Assembly: GCF_023074055.1 (NCBI RefSeq)
Contig: NZ_JADPKR010000013.1
Coordinates: 310,001-374,000 of the forward strand
Direction of reading: 5' to 3'
From: Bradyrhizobium sp. 141
Lineage (GTDB): Bacteria; Pseudomonadota; Alphaproteobacteria; Rhizobiales; Xanthobacteraceae
DNA length: 64,000 nt
The notes below the pieces were generated by a model. That model was not told where the DNA came from. It made no database searches and worked only from the letters and a program-made list of their open reading frames with translations. Numbering within the stretch: the stretch's first letter is position 1; each line of letters starts with the position of its first letter. This document shows, in pieces, positions 15,958 to 25,267 of the stretch. The translations under genes were made by a program, and so were the position numbers.

Positions 15958-17553
15958 ATGAGGAGCGTGGACGAGCTCACCGCGGCCGAACTGCTGGACG
16001 GCCTGCCGTCCAGGGTGCACGAAGTCTACGCGCCTTTCGTGCGGGACATCCCGGATCACCCGGCCTTCGTGGAAGGCAGGCGTTCCTGGAGCTACCGGCA
16101 GTTCTCGGATGCTGTCGATGCCGCGGCAAAAGACCTGGCTGGTTTGGGCATCAGGCCCGGCGATCGTGTGATGATTGCCAGTGAGAACAGCGTGGCCCTC
16201 GGCGTGATGCTCTTCGCAGCGAGCAAGCTCGATGCCTGGGGTATTCCAGTCAATCCCCGCCTTTCGCCAAGAGAGATCGACCTGATCGGGACGCACAGCG
16301 GCGCAAGACGCGTGCTGTTCAACTCGGCTCTATCGAAGGAAGCGGCCGATCATGCCGCCCGCCTCGGGGCGAAGATCGGCGCCGTGGGGCCGTTCGGCGG
16401 AATCGGCATCGGTCCTCTCAATGCGGATGCCGAAGCGGAGCCCGTCGAGAAGGATGGCGCCCACCAGGTCGCAGGCCTTTTATACACCTCGGGCACGACC
16501 GGCGCACCGAAGGGCGTCATGCTGAGCCATCGCAACCTCCTCTTCACCGCAAGGACGTCGGGAATCCTTCGCCAAAGCAGTCCAGGCGACCGGATCTACG
16601 GCGTGCTGCCGATGTCGCACATCGTCGGGTATGCGATTTTGCTGATCTCGACGCTGATGCACGGCGGCACGTTGCATGTCGTGGCCAAGGCCGATCCCGC
16701 TGCGCTGGCTCATGCCATCGCCGAGGAGGGGATTACAAGCCTGTTCGGCGTTCCCGCCACATATCAGCGTCTGCTCGAACACAAGGCGGTCAAGGGCATC
16801 CAAGGGCTCGAACGGGGCAGGTTGCGCATCATGGCGGTCGCCGGCGCTCCGCTCGACCTCGATCTCAAGAAGCGGATCGAGGACGAGTTTGGAATCCCGC
16901 TGCTGAACAATTACGGCATCACGGAATGCTCACCGGGACTCACGGGCGTCCGTTCGGAACAACCCGTCTCGGATGAATCGGTCGGGCCCTTTCTTCCCGG
17001 CATCGAGCATCGAATCGTGGACGGACAAGGAAAGAAGGTGGCGACCGGCGAGGTGGGCGAATTGCACGTTCGAGGTCCGAACATCATGCTCGGCTACTAT
17101 CGCGCGCCCGACCTGACGGCGGCGGCGATCGATGATCGGGGATGGTTCAACACGGGGGATCTCGCGCGGGTGAACGGCAAGGGGCATCTCTATATCGCCG
17201 GCCGCACCAAGGAGCTGATCATTCGTTCCGGCTTCAACGTTTACCCCGCCGAGGTGGAGGCGGTGCTGAACGCGCACGACCAGGTCGTCCAATCGGCTGT
17301 GGTGGGACGATCGGTCGATGGCAACGAGGAGGTCGTCGCGTTCGTTCAGCTTCTTCCCGGTGCCCGCGTCAGCGTCGAGGACCTCAAGGCGTACACGGCC
17401 CAATTGCTCACATCGTACAAGCGTCCGACCGAACTGATCGTGCTTGACGCTTTGCCCGCGGCTTCCACCGGCAAGATATTGAAGCACAAATTGCGGGAGA
17501 TGGCGAACGAGCGAGTGAGCTCAGAGACGTCCAACGCGGCGGCCGTCGGCTGA
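15958..17553 (+). CDS. AMP-dependent acyl-CoA synthetase, paralogue 2
   Basis: A 531-residue adenylate-forming acid:CoA ligase, co-linear and very similar to the synthetase at 1915. The P-loop YTSGTTGAPKGVMLS is near residue 175, NYGITECSPG near 318, GWFNTGDLARVNGKG near 396, and the C-terminal STGKILKHKL carries the catalytic lysine. ATG 15958 follows GGGGAGGATGGC; an in-frame start at 15895 lacks a site. Upstream are two copies of the GTTCTA palindrome. A LivK-type receptor gene follows after 93 bases. The duplication with paralogue 1 includes the operator, so the copies probably handle related acids under one signal. Confidence 0.93.
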   Translation: MRSVDELTAAELLDGLPSRVHEVYAPFVRDIPDHPAFVEGRRSWSYRQFSDAVDAAAKDLAGLGIRPGDRVMIASENSVALGVMLFAASKLDAWGIPVNPRLSPREIDLIGTHSGARRVLFNSALSKEAADHAARLGAKIGAVGPFGGIGIGPLNADAEAEPVEKDGAHQVAGLLYTSGTTGAPKGVMLSHRNLLFTARTSGILRQSSPGDRIYGVLPMSHIVGYAILLISTLMHGGTLHVVAKADPAALAHAIAEEGITSLFGVPATYQRLLEHKAVKGIQGLERGRLRIMAVAGAPLDLDLKKRIEDEFGIPLLNNYGITECSPGLTGVRSEQPVSDESVGPFLPGIEHRIVDGQGKKVATGEVGELHVRGPNIMLGYYRAPDLTAAAIDDRGWFNTGDLARVNGKGHLYIAGRTKELIIRSGFNVYPAEVEAVLNAHDQVVQSAVVGRSVDGNEEVVAFVQLLPGARVSVEDLKAYTAQLLTSYKRPTELIVLDALPAASTGKILKHKLREMANERVSSETSNAAAVG

Positions 17554-17646
17554 CGGACGCGAGGAGCGGCAGAGGCGTCCGAAATCGAACTCGCATGATC
17601 AAGCAAGAATGGTGAGCGACGGATCTGTCGCCGAAGGGAGATGACA

Positions 17647-18846
17647 ATGTTGAGGAACGCGATGCTGGTAGCCGCGCTCGCGGCAGTGGCGGCCGGTGCC
17701 CCCGCGCATGCGCAGACGCCGGGCGTCACCGAATCCGAGGTGAAGATAGGGGCGACGTTCCCGTTTAGCGGCCCCGCTTCGCCGCTCAGCAATACCGGAA
17801 AGGGCATGATCGCCTACGTCAATTCGATCAACGAGCGTGGCGGCATCAACGGGCGGAAGATCAACCTCATCACGTATGACGATGGCTACAGCCCTCCCAA
17901 AACGGTGGAGCAGACCAGGAAACTCATCGAGAGCGACGAGGTGGCGTTCCTGTTTGGCCCGTTGGGTACGCCCGGCATCAGCGCCACCATCAAGTACGTC
18001 AACGCGAAGAAAGTGCCGCACCTGTTTGTCGTGAGTGGGGTTAGCAAGTTCACGAATTTCGTTGAATTCCCCATGACCACGACGGGATTGCCGAGCTACG
18101 ACACCGAAGGACGAATCTACGCAAAATACATCACCCAGACCCGGCCGGACGCGAAGATCGCGATACTCTATCAGAACGATGATTTGGGTAAGGACTTCGT
18201 CAATGCATTCAAGGCCTACCTGAAGGACGGTTTCGACAAGAAGGTCGTCGTGTCCTCCTATGAGGTGACCGAGCCGACCATTGATTCTCACGTGGTGTCG
18301 TTGAAATCGTCTGGCGCAGAGGCCTTTTTGGTGGCCGGAACGCCAAAATTCGCAGCGCAGGCCATCAAGAAAGTCGACGAGATCGGTTGGAAGCCGCTGT
18401 TCCTGATCAACTTCGTTTCGAGCTCGGTGTCTTCGACCATCGTCCCCGCAGGACCGGAAAAGGCGGTAGGCATAGTCGCTGCGACAATCACCAAAGATCC
18501 GAACGACAAGAAGTGGGCAGACGATCCGGGCATTAAGTGGTACCGTGACTTTTTTGCCAAATACCTGCCAGGCGCCGATATCGGCGATAACAATTATCTG
18601 TTCGGTACCCAGCAGGGACAGATCCTGGAGCAGGTGCTCAAGCAGTGCGGCAACGATCTCTCGCGCGAGAACATCGTCAAGCAATCGCGGAGCATACGCG
18701 GGCTGTCTCTTCCCACTTCCATACCGGGTGTCGTGATCAACACGGGCCCGGAAGGCAGCATGGCGTACACACAGCTACAGCTTCAGCGCTGGAACGGGAC
18801 CACGTGGGAGCAATTCGGCGACGTACTCAGCGCCGACGGAAAGTGA
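17647..18846 (+). CDS. Branched-chain amino-acid type ABC transporter substrate-binding protein
   Basis: A 399-residue periplasmic receptor of the LivK/Peripla_BP_6 family. A signal peptide covers about the first 20-25 residues (LVAALAAVAAGAPAHA, cleavage before QTPG). The mature start VTESEVKIGATFPFSGPASPLSNTGKG is diagnostic, followed by ERGGINGRKINLITYDDGYSPPKTVEQTRKLIE. ATG 17647 is preferred to 17641 because GGGAG ends directly before 17641. No LivH/M/F/G permease or ATPase genes are in the window, so it is an orphan receptor, common in Bradyrhizobium and relatives for aromatic or fatty acids. Location behind an acyl-CoA synthetase suggests it captures the pathway substrate. Confidence 0.93.
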   Translation: MLRNAMLVAALAAVAAGAPAHAQTPGVTESEVKIGATFPFSGPASPLSNTGKGMIAYVNSINERGGINGRKINLITYDDGYSPPKTVEQTRKLIESDEVAFLFGPLGTPGISATIKYVNAKKVPHLFVVSGVSKFTNFVEFPMTTTGLPSYDTEGRIYAKYITQTRPDAKIAILYQNDDLGKDFVNAFKAYLKDGFDKKVVVSSYEVTEPTIDSHVVSLKSSGAEAFLVAGTPKFAAQAIKKVDEIGWKPLFLINFVSSSVSSTIVPAGPEKAVGIVAATITKDPNDKKWADDPGIKWYRDFFAKYLPGADIGDNNYLFGTQQGQILEQVLKQCGNDLSRENIVKQSRSIRGLSLPTSIPGVVINTGPEGSMAYTQLQLQRWNGTTWEQFGDVLSADGK

Positions 18847-18915
18847 ATTGTACTTTCTAAACATGCGGCGGATGATCTAAGCCCGCAAAACGACCAACTG
18901 AATCATGGAGCACGG

Positions 18916-20016
18916 ATGTCCAGCGACGTTCTTTTCCGGCCTTTCAAGCTGAAAGGGCTGAACTTGCCGAACCGGGTCGTGATGGCGCCGATGACGCGCT
19001 CATTCTCTCCGGGCGGAATCCCGACCGAAGACGTTGCGCGATATTACCGCCGCCGTGCCGAAGGAGCGGTCGGGTTCATCATATCGGAGGGTACGGGCGT
19101 GGACCGTCCGGCGTCCCTGAACGATCCGAATGTTCCCCGCTTTCATGGCGAGAAGGAGCTGGCCGGGTGGCGGCGTGTGGTTGACGAGGTGCACGCCGCG
19201 GGTGGCCTGATGGCGCCCCAGCTATGGCATGTTGGGGCCGTTCGCACGCGCGCCCAGAATTGGTCCCCTGCCGGTGCTTACGACAGTCCGTCCGGCCTGT
19301 CACGTCCGGAGAAGAAGCTCGGCGAGCCGATGAGCGAAGAGGACATCGCCGACGCCATTCGTGCTTTCGCCGATGCGGCGCTTGCGGCCAAGCGGCTGGG
19401 ATTCGACGCTGTCGAATTGCACGGCGCCCACGGCTATCTGATCGATCAATTCTTCTGGGCGGGCACCAATCGCCGGGAGGATGCTTATGGTGGCAAGGAC
19501 CTGCCGGGTCGGGCGCGGTTTGCCGCTGATATCATTCACGCGGTTCGCAAGTCCGTCGGACCGGACTTTCCGATATTGCTCCGCATCAGCCAGTGGAAGC
19601 AGCAGGACTACGAAGTGAAGCTGGCTGATACGCCCCGCGCATTGGAAGCCTGGCTCAAACCTCTGGTCGACGCGGGGGTCGACATTCTGCATTGCTCGCA
19701 ACGACGCTTCTGGGAGCCGGAGTTCGATGGTTCCGATTTGAACTTCGCCGGATGGGCCAAAAAGGTGACGGGAGTGCCGACGGTCTCGGTCGGGTCGGTC
19801 GGTCTGACCGGCGAATTCATTGCCGCATACGGCGGAGAGAGCTCCCGCCCCGCGTCGCTCGATGAGCTGATCCGCCGCCTCGATCGCGAAGAGTTCGATC
19901 TTGTCGCGGTCGGTCGGGCGCTGCTTCAGGATCCGCAGTGGCTGCTGAAGGTCCGTGACGGCCGGACGGAGGAACTGATGGCTTTCGAACGAACCGCGTT
20001 TGCGGCGCTGAGCTAG
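18916..20016 (+). CDS. Old yellow enzyme family NADH:flavin oxidoreductase
   Basis: A 366-residue FMN TIM-barrel enzyme. It opens with LFRPFKLKGLNLPNRVVMAP, the usual OYE start, has the QLWHVG strand, the ELHGAHGYLIDQFFW motif near residue 173, and a C-terminal FMN phosphate site (SVGSVG, later VAVGRALLQDPQW). Family members reduce activated C=C bonds, for example in 2-enoyl-CoA, cyclohexenone or dienoyl-CoA substrates. ATG 18916 follows GGAGCACGG. It follows the LivK gene by 69 bases and precedes a crotonase-family gene, so it may saturate a ring or dienoyl intermediate in this pathway. No 4Fe-4S motif or C-terminal domain of 2,4-dienoyl-CoA reductase is present. Confidence 0.92.
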   Translation: MSSDVLFRPFKLKGLNLPNRVVMAPMTRSFSPGGIPTEDVARYYRRRAEGAVGFIISEGTGVDRPASLNDPNVPRFHGEKELAGWRRVVDEVHAAGGLMAPQLWHVGAVRTRAQNWSPAGAYDSPSGLSRPEKKLGEPMSEEDIADAIRAFADAALAAKRLGFDAVELHGAHGYLIDQFFWAGTNRREDAYGGKDLPGRARFAADIIHAVRKSVGPDFPILLRISQWKQQDYEVKLADTPRALEAWLKPLVDAGVDILHCSQRRFWEPEFDGSDLNFAGWAKKVTGVPTVSVGSVGLTGEFIAAYGGESSRPASLDELIRRLDREEFDLVAVGRALLQDPQWLLKVRDGRTEELMAFERTAFAALS

Positions 20017-20057
20017 GCTGAGCGATGAAAGGGTTTGGGGCAGGGGGCGCATCGCTG

Positions 20058-20076
20058 CTGAATAAGGGCTATCCAG
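20058..20076. promoter_or_regulatory. Candidate LysR box 1 (CTGAATA...CCAG)
   Basis: CTGAATAAGGGCTATCCAG matches 13 of 19 bases of the element at 23571-23589, with the same CTGAATA start and CAG end, upstream of the crotonase gene at 20194. It is proposed as a binding site for the LysR protein encoded at 22546; evidence is motif sharing only. Confidence 0.35.
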
Positions 20077-20193
20077 ATTTGCGGTGGCCGGTGCTTCGGT
20101 GGTCGGTCCAAGCTGGCTGGCAAGAATGATCGGTTGACGGGAGGAGCCTGCGCGTCGTTGCGCAGTCGCCTGGAAGAAATTCGGAGACGAGCA

Positions 20194-20985
20194 ATGAGCG
20201 ACACCAAGACCCAACTCGGCCAGATCCGCACCGAGGTGCACGGGCATGTGTTCAAGATCATCATCGACAACGTGTCGAAGAAAAACTCCTTCAGTCCGCA
20301 GATGATGGCGCAGATGTCGGACGCGATGACGCTTCTCGACCGCACCGACGAGTACTGGGTCGGGGTACTCTGCGCCGAGGGCCCGGATTTCACAGCCGGG
20401 TTGGATATGCCGAAGTTCTTCGGACCCAAGGCAGAGAATACCGAGATCAAGCCCGGCAACATCGATGCGTTCGCGCTGAAGAGCCGGTGTCGCAAGCCGA
20501 TTGTGACGGCCGTTCAGGGGATCTGCTTCACGATCGGAATCGAAATGATGCTGGCTGGCGACATCGTCGTGGCTGCCGACGACGCCCGGTTCTGTCAGAT
20601 GGAATCCAAACGCGGGATCGCGCCCCTTGGTGGTGCCCATTTTCGGTATTTGACGCGGGCGGGCTGGGGAGACGCGATGTATCACCTGTTCCTGTGCGAC
20701 GAGTTTGGCGCAGCCCGGGCTCACAAGATCGGCTTCGTTCAGGAAGTCGTTGCACCCGGCCAGCAGATTGCGCGCGCGATGGAGATTGCGAATCTGATCG
20801 CCCAGAACGCGCCGATCGGCATTCAGGTGACGAAGGAGGCCGCGTTGAAATACATCGAGGCCGGCGAGAGCGCTGCGATCGACTACATTCCCAAGATCAA
20901 GGATCGCGTCTTCAGCAGCGAAGACATGAAAGAAGGCATCCAGTCTTTCGTGGAACGTCGCTCGGCGGTATTCCGCGGGAAATAG
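20194..20985 (+). CDS. Enoyl-CoA hydratase/isomerase family protein
   Basis: A 263-residue crotonase-fold protein. The first oxyanion loop is GPDFTAGLDMPKFFG, the second VQGICFTIGIEMMLAGDIVVAAD. A glutamate in GIEMMLAGD and one in QMESKRGIAPLGG occupy the positions of the two catalytic glutamates of enoyl-CoA hydratase, so hydration is plausible. ATG 20194 is favoured by CGGAGACGAGCA upstream. It is followed 52 bases later by an SDR with an intact active site, a natural hydratase/3-hydroxyacyl-CoA dehydrogenase pair for a beta-oxidation-like cycle. Confidence 0.9.
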   Translation: MSDTKTQLGQIRTEVHGHVFKIIIDNVSKKNSFSPQMMAQMSDAMTLLDRTDEYWVGVLCAEGPDFTAGLDMPKFFGPKAENTEIKPGNIDAFALKSRCRKPIVTAVQGICFTIGIEMMLAGDIVVAADDARFCQMESKRGIAPLGGAHFRYLTRAGWGDAMYHLFLCDEFGAARAHKIGFVQEVVAPGQQIARAMEIANLIAQNAPIGIQVTKEAALKYIEAGESAAIDYIPKIKDRVFSSEDMKEGIQSFVERRSAVFRGK

Positions 20986-21037
20986 AATCCGGCGGACCGC
21001 ACAGTTGGACGTCGCTCACGAGCCAGAGGATTTGACC

Positions 21038-21829
21038 ATGGGAAGCATCAAGAAGGCATTCGATCTCACCGGCAGGAACGCCCTTGTTACGGGAGGCTCC
21101 CGTGGCCTTGGGTTGCAGATCGCCGAGGCGCTAGGTGAGCAAGGGGCACGGGTCGTGATCTCCTCTCGCAAGGCACCGGATCTGGAAAAGGCCCAGGCGC
21201 ATCTGGCCGGACTCGGTATCAAGGCGGAGTGGATAGCAGCGGATAATTCTAGGGACGAAGACGTCAAGCGGCTCGCCGACGAAACGATCAAAAAGCTCGG
21301 ACGGGTGGACATACTGGTGAACAACGCGGGCGCAACTTGGGGCGCTCCGACCGAGGATCATCCGATCGAAGCGTGGGACAAGGTGATGAACCTGAACATC
21401 CGCTCGCTGTTCCTGCTCAGCCAGCAGGTGGCGAAGCACTCGATGATTCCGAACAAGTATGGCCGTATCATCAACCTGGCTTCGATCGCAGGCCTGTTCG
21501 GAAGTTTCGGGGATATGCAGACAGTCGCCTACAATACGAGCAAAGGCGCGGTCGTCAACTTCACGCGGGCGCTGGCTGGGAGTTGGGGGCGCTACGGAAT
21601 TACGGCCAATGCTCTGGCGCCCGGATTTTTCCCATCGAGGATGACGAAGGGCACGATCGAAGCTGTCGGTGTCGAGAAACTCGCGGCCGGTGCACCGCTG
21701 CGCCGCATCGGCGACGAGGACGATCTGAAAGGCGCCGCGGTTCTCTTCGCCAGCGATGCCGGCAAGCACATTACCGGACAGATCCTTGCCGTGGATGGCG
21801 GTCTGACTTCGGTGCTATCGTCTTCCTGA
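21038..21829 (+). CDS. SDR family oxidoreductase with intact catalytic tetrad
   Basis: A 263-residue classical SDR. TGGSRGLG (18-25) is the cofactor loop, NNAG at about 95-98 is intact, and Y165-N-T-S-K169 gives the proper YxxxK, with a serine at 149. The C-terminus GQILAVDGGLTSV is typical of FabG/gluconate 5-dehydrogenase-like enzymes. ATG 21038 follows AGAGGATTTGACC; an ATG at 21005 lacks support. It is the only canonical SDR among those in the first 25 kb, in contrast with the four Tyr-less copies, and directly follows an enoyl-CoA hydratase, so 3-hydroxyacyl-CoA oxidation is a reasonable guess. Confidence 0.92.
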   Translation: MGSIKKAFDLTGRNALVTGGSRGLGLQIAEALGEQGARVVISSRKAPDLEKAQAHLAGLGIKAEWIAADNSRDEDVKRLADETIKKLGRVDILVNNAGATWGAPTEDHPIEAWDKVMNLNIRSLFLLSQQVAKHSMIPNKYGRIINLASIAGLFGSFGDMQTVAYNTSKGAVVNFTRALAGSWGRYGITANALAPGFFPSRMTKGTIEAVGVEKLAAGAPLRRIGDEDDLKGAAVLFASDAGKHITGQILAVDGGLTSVLSSS

Positions 21830-21890
21830 ATGGTCTCTATGTCGCCGCCCTCGGTTTTCTGCGGTGATACCGTTCGTGGCGGATGGAGGG

Positions 21891-22349
21891 CTAGGGGACC
21901 ACCAGCGTCAGCGTCTCGGCAACCAGAGCCGGTGTTTGGCTATTCTCGATCTCAAGGACCGCGTTGCCCTTGATCAACAAACGCCCGTTGTCCTTCGGTT
22001 CGACACTGGTCATGGAAAGCTGAAGGCGAACGCGGTTACCCGATCTTACCGGTGTCAGGAACCTGACCTTGTCCAGGCCATAGTTGAAGACGGCAGATGC
22101 GTCGACCGGAGCGAGCCCCAGGTCCATGCCGAGTGGTGCGATCAACGACAGGCTCAGGAAACCGTGGGCGATGGTGCCGCCCGCGGGACTTTCCCTGCTC
22201 GCGCGGTCCGCGTCCACATGAATCCACTGCTTGTCTCCAGTACAGGCCGCGAACTGGTCGATCATGGGCTGGTCGATGGTGATCCAGTCGGATGTTCCCA
22301 GATTCTGGCCCACGAAATCCCTGATCGCCTCGAGCTTGATCTTTGCCAT
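21891..22349 (-). CDS. MaoC family (hot-dog) hydratase
   Basis: A 152-residue single hot-dog domain protein of the MaoC/NodN-like group. The core reads FAACTGDKQWIHVDADRASRESPAGGTIAHGFL, with the hydratase-2 Asp (D/N-x-x-H-x-D) and the GxxxHG element in the right order. It would add water to an enoyl-CoA with R stereochemistry. It is convergent with the SDR gene, 61 bases away, and divergent from the lysR gene, so the LysR protein may control it. It gives the cluster both S-type (crotonase) and R-type hydration options. Confidence 0.9.
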   Translation of the reverse strand: MAKIKLEAIRDFVGQNLGTSDWITIDQPMIDQFAACTGDKQWIHVDADRASRESPAGGTIAHGFLSLSLIAPLGMDLGLAPVDASAVFNYGLDKVRFLTPVRSGNRVRLQLSMTSVEPKDNGRLLIKGNAVLEIENSQTPALVAETLTLVVP

Positions 22350-22436
22350 CGCCGTGTCCGTTGTTTCGACTGTTTGGCATATTTCCCCAAACTGCGAGGA
22401 AGGCCATGTCGATTTTGTTTAACGGGGACCGCAATA

Positions 22437-22455
22437 TTGAATAGCGGCTGACTTT
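22437..22455. promoter_or_regulatory. Candidate LysR box 2 in the maoC/lysR divergent gap
   Basis: TTGAATAGCGGCTGACTTT contains the 10-mer TGAATAGCGG (22438-22447), identical to part of the element at 23571-23589. It lies between the divergent maoC-type and lysR-type genes, the usual place for a LysR activator site. The right half is not well conserved. Confidence 0.4.
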
Positions 22456-22545
22456 GATGGCTTTATCGTTTGCGTTTCCGGGTCGTGCGACGTCGTTCGC
22501 ACTCGGCGATCAAGAACCCAAAGCGTTTGCGCGAAGGACGAGAGC

Positions 22546-23493
22546 ATGACCGAGGCAAGTTGGGATTTGTTTCGCTTGTTTTCCGTGGTGGCAAGAACTG
22601 GAAGCGTCAACCGCGCCGCGCACGAACTGGGTATGAGCCAACCGACATTGAGCAGGCGTTTGAAGGAGCTGGAGCGCTACGTGGCTGCTCCCCTGTTCTT
22701 TCGCGCCTCGTCCGGGGTGAAGCTGACGCGGGAAGGCGAGGACCTGCAACGCTCGGCGGGCGATATGATGCTGGCATTCGAGTCGTTTCATCGCGATCTG
22801 CGTTCGCGCGTCGGGCAGCGATCGTCAGTGGTCAGGATATCGGCGACCGAAGGCATGACCAAGCACTGGCTGCTTCCGCGGGTTGCGGAGCTGCGGCGGC
22901 GCGATAGCCGGATCTATCTGGAAATCATCTCCACGGTGAATCAGCAGAGCCTCGCAACGAGCGATCTGGATTACGTCATCAGGATGGGAGATCCCGGCGA
23001 GAACGATCTCATTGGAAAGCGGGTCGCGGACGTACCGATGGGGATATTCGCCTCCGAGCAATACCTCGCCGGACGCTCCGCGCCCCGGTCATTGCCAGAG
23101 CTGAGGGATCACGACATCATCGGCCATACCGCCGATTTTGTCTCGTTCCGCAACGTTCGGCCTAATCAGAGGCACTTGTTGGAATATTTCTCGGAAGCGG
23201 CGGGTATTCGCAGCGTTGTTCGGGTCAACCCGGTGGCAAACCATTTCGCCGCCGCCGGTTGCGGTCTCGGACTTGCGCTTCTTGCTGTACCGTTCGCGCA
23301 GGCCGAGGGACTGGTTCAGGTCTTGCCGCAAGAGACAGTTACGATGAACGTATGGCTGCTCCGCAGGCGCGAGAGCGACCTGAGAAAATTGACTCGTGAC
23401 GTCAGACGATTCCTGGAAGCAGAATTCGCCGCTTCCAGGGAATGGCTCGCGGGCAGCCGCCGAAATGCGAGAGCGACCAAGCGGAAGGCTTAA
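22546..23493 (+). CDS. LysR family transcriptional regulator
   Basis: A 315-residue LysR-type regulator. The N-terminal winged helix (LFRLFSVVARTGSVNRAAHELGMSQPTLSRRLKELERYV) occupies about residues 6-45, followed by a linker and a two-lobed effector domain beginning near residue 90 (VVRISATEGMTKHWLLPRV). ATG 22546 follows GGACGAGAGC. It is divergent from the MaoC hydratase gene and 167 bases upstream of the third acyl-CoA synthetase. A TGAATAGCGG element recurs before this gene pair and before the synthetase, which suggests local control. The inducer is unknown. Confidence 0.92.
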   Translation: MTEASWDLFRLFSVVARTGSVNRAAHELGMSQPTLSRRLKELERYVAAPLFFRASSGVKLTREGEDLQRSAGDMMLAFESFHRDLRSRVGQRSSVVRISATEGMTKHWLLPRVAELRRRDSRIYLEIISTVNQQSLATSDLDYVIRMGDPGENDLIGKRVADVPMGIFASEQYLAGRSAPRSLPELRDHDIIGHTADFVSFRNVRPNQRHLLEYFSEAAGIRSVVRVNPVANHFAAAGCGLGLALLAVPFAQAEGLVQVLPQETVTMNVWLLRRRESDLRKLTRDVRRFLEAEFAASREWLAGSRRNARATKRKA

Positions 23494-23570
23494 GGCCGTT
23501 TCACAGGCTGCCATCGCGGTGTCTGGAAATATCGCGGAAAGACGCGCGAACAGGCCGTGGTCATTCTGCG

Positions 23571-23589
23571 CTGAATAGCGGTAGTTCAG
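23571..23589. promoter_or_regulatory. Candidate LysR box 3, CTGAA-N9-TTCAG
   Basis: CTGAATAGCGGTAGTTCAG has symmetric 5-bp arms with nine bases between, the typical dyad of LysR operators, 71 bases upstream of the acyl-CoA synthetase start. It shares TGAATAGCGG with the divergent maoC/lysR gap. This is the best formed of the three copies. Confidence 0.5.
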
Positions 23590-23659
23590 AATTTAGATAC
23601 TTGCCGGGCGCCGCGCCGGTCATCCTCCATCCCAAAAGTCATAATAATGGGAGGGATGG

Positions 23660-25222
23660 ATGTTCAAATCGGAAAGGGCCTTGCTGTCAACGCCGATCCA
23701 GACGATCGCGGAAATTCCGCGACGTTACGCGGCGATCACTCCCGACGCAGTCGCCGTGAGCTTCGAGGGGCGCGAGACAAGCTATCGGGTCCTGGACGAA
23801 TTATCCAATCAAGTCGCCAACGGCTTCGTGGCTGCGGGCGTGCGGCCGGCCAGCCGAATTGCGATTCTGGACAAGAATTCGGATCTCTTTTTTCAAGTGC
23901 TACTTGGAGCGGTCAAGGCCCGCGCCGTCCTGGTTCCCATCAATGCAAGGCTGGCACCTCCCGAGATCGTTTTCGCGATCAACGATGCCAAAACCGAGAT
24001 TCTCTTCGTCGGTGAATCGTTCGAGAAACTCATCACCGAAATCCAGGATCAGCTGGACACTGTTCACCAAATCATTGTGCTGGACTCGCGTTACCTGAAG
24101 TGGCGCGATGTCCACCCCCCGACTGAGCCGAGCCTGCCAGTCAGCCCGGATGACGTTTGCCTGCAACTCTACACAAGTGGCACGACCGGCTATCCGAAAG
24201 GTGTGCAGCTTTCTCACGCAAATTTTCCGCTACACCCGGTTGACGACTGGAAGGCGTGGTCGTCCGACGATGTTATGCTGCTCGCAATGCCGTTGTTCCA
24301 CATCGCTGGGGTCGGTACCGGCGTGTTCGGTCTGGTCGCCGGCCTCAAGACGATCGTGCTTCGTGAGTTCGTTCCATCGGTGGCGCTCGAAACGATAGAG
24401 CGCGATCGGGCAACGGTCACGTTCCTCGTTCCGGCGATGTTATTGGCGATGCTGGCCGAACGTAACGTCGAGACATTCGATCTCTCCTCGCTGAGGCAAA
24501 TTCTTTACGGGGCGTCGCCGATACCGCTCGAGCTTCTCAGGAAGTCGCTCCGCGTGTTCAGGCATACGGGATTTTTCCAGGTCTACGGTCTTACCGAAAC
24601 GACCGGCGTCATCACCGTTTTGGGAGACGCAGATCACGCCGCTGGCGATGGCGAACTCTTGAGGTCGTGTGGCCGCCCCATCGTAGGCGTCGAACTTCGG
24701 ATCATCGATGCTTTGGGAAAATCGCTGCCGCCCCGACAGGTGGGTGAGGTCGTAAGCCGCTCATCGCAAAACATGAAGGGATACTGGAATCGGACAGACG
24801 ACACCGCGAGGACTCTCAGGAACGGATGGCTGCATACCGGTGATGCCGGGTTTCTGGATGAGAACGGCTATTTGTATATTCATGATCGGTTGAAAGACAT
24901 GATCGTCTCCGGCGGAGAGAACGTCTACCCCGCCGAGATCGAAAGTGCCCTGTACGGGCACGCGGATATCGCCGACGTCGCCGTCATCGGCGTGCCTGAC
25001 GACCGGTGGGGTGAAGCGGTCAAGGCCCTCATCGTGTTGAAGCCGGATCGTGCGGCGGACCCGGCGGGCATACTGCGTTTCGCGCGGGAAAGGCTGGCGG
25101 GGTTCAAGATCCCGAAGTCGATCGAATTCGTGGAGGAGCTTCCCCGCAATCCATCCGGGAAAATCCTGAAGCGGCTGCTGCGAGAGCGCTACTGGGAAGG
25201 ATACGAGCGCAGGGTCAACTGA
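23660..25222 (+). CDS. AMP-dependent acyl-CoA synthetase (FadD-like), third copy
   Basis: A 520-residue acid:CoA ligase, clearly more distant from the other two. The P-loop YTSGTTGYPKGVQLS is near residue 172, YGLTETTGV near 309, GWLHTGDAGFLDENGYLYIHDRLKDMIVSGG near 392-422, and NPSGKILKRLL near 497 with the catalytic lysine. ATG 23660 follows GGGAGGGATGG. It stands alone behind a LysR-type dyad and is convergent with the GntR gene. Similarity in layout to long- or medium-chain/aryl ligases does not allow the acid to be named. Confidence 0.92.
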   Translation: MFKSERALLSTPIQTIAEIPRRYAAITPDAVAVSFEGRETSYRVLDELSNQVANGFVAAGVRPASRIAILDKNSDLFFQVLLGAVKARAVLVPINARLAPPEIVFAINDAKTEILFVGESFEKLITEIQDQLDTVHQIIVLDSRYLKWRDVHPPTEPSLPVSPDDVCLQLYTSGTTGYPKGVQLSHANFPLHPVDDWKAWSSDDVMLLAMPLFHIAGVGTGVFGLVAGLKTIVLREFVPSVALETIERDRATVTFLVPAMLLAMLAERNVETFDLSSLRQILYGASPIPLELLRKSLRVFRHTGFFQVYGLTETTGVITVLGDADHAAGDGELLRSCGRPIVGVELRIIDALGKSLPPRQVGEVVSRSSQNMKGYWNRTDDTARTLRNGWLHTGDAGFLDENGYLYIHDRLKDMIVSGGENVYPAEIESALYGHADIADVAVIGVPDDRWGEAVKALIVLKPDRAADPAGILRFARERLAGFKIPKSIEFVEELPRNPSGKILKRLLRERYWEGYERRVN

Positions 25223-25267
25223 GTGCATCGGCCGAGCTGAATGTGTCGGACGGGGAGACGTTTTTTG

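Noticed and set aside
19300..20724. Long open frame of over 470 codons on the minus strand opposite the OYE and crotonase genes
   Set aside because: It lies antisense to two genes with clear family motifs and has no recognisable product; long antisense frames are common in GC-rich DNA.
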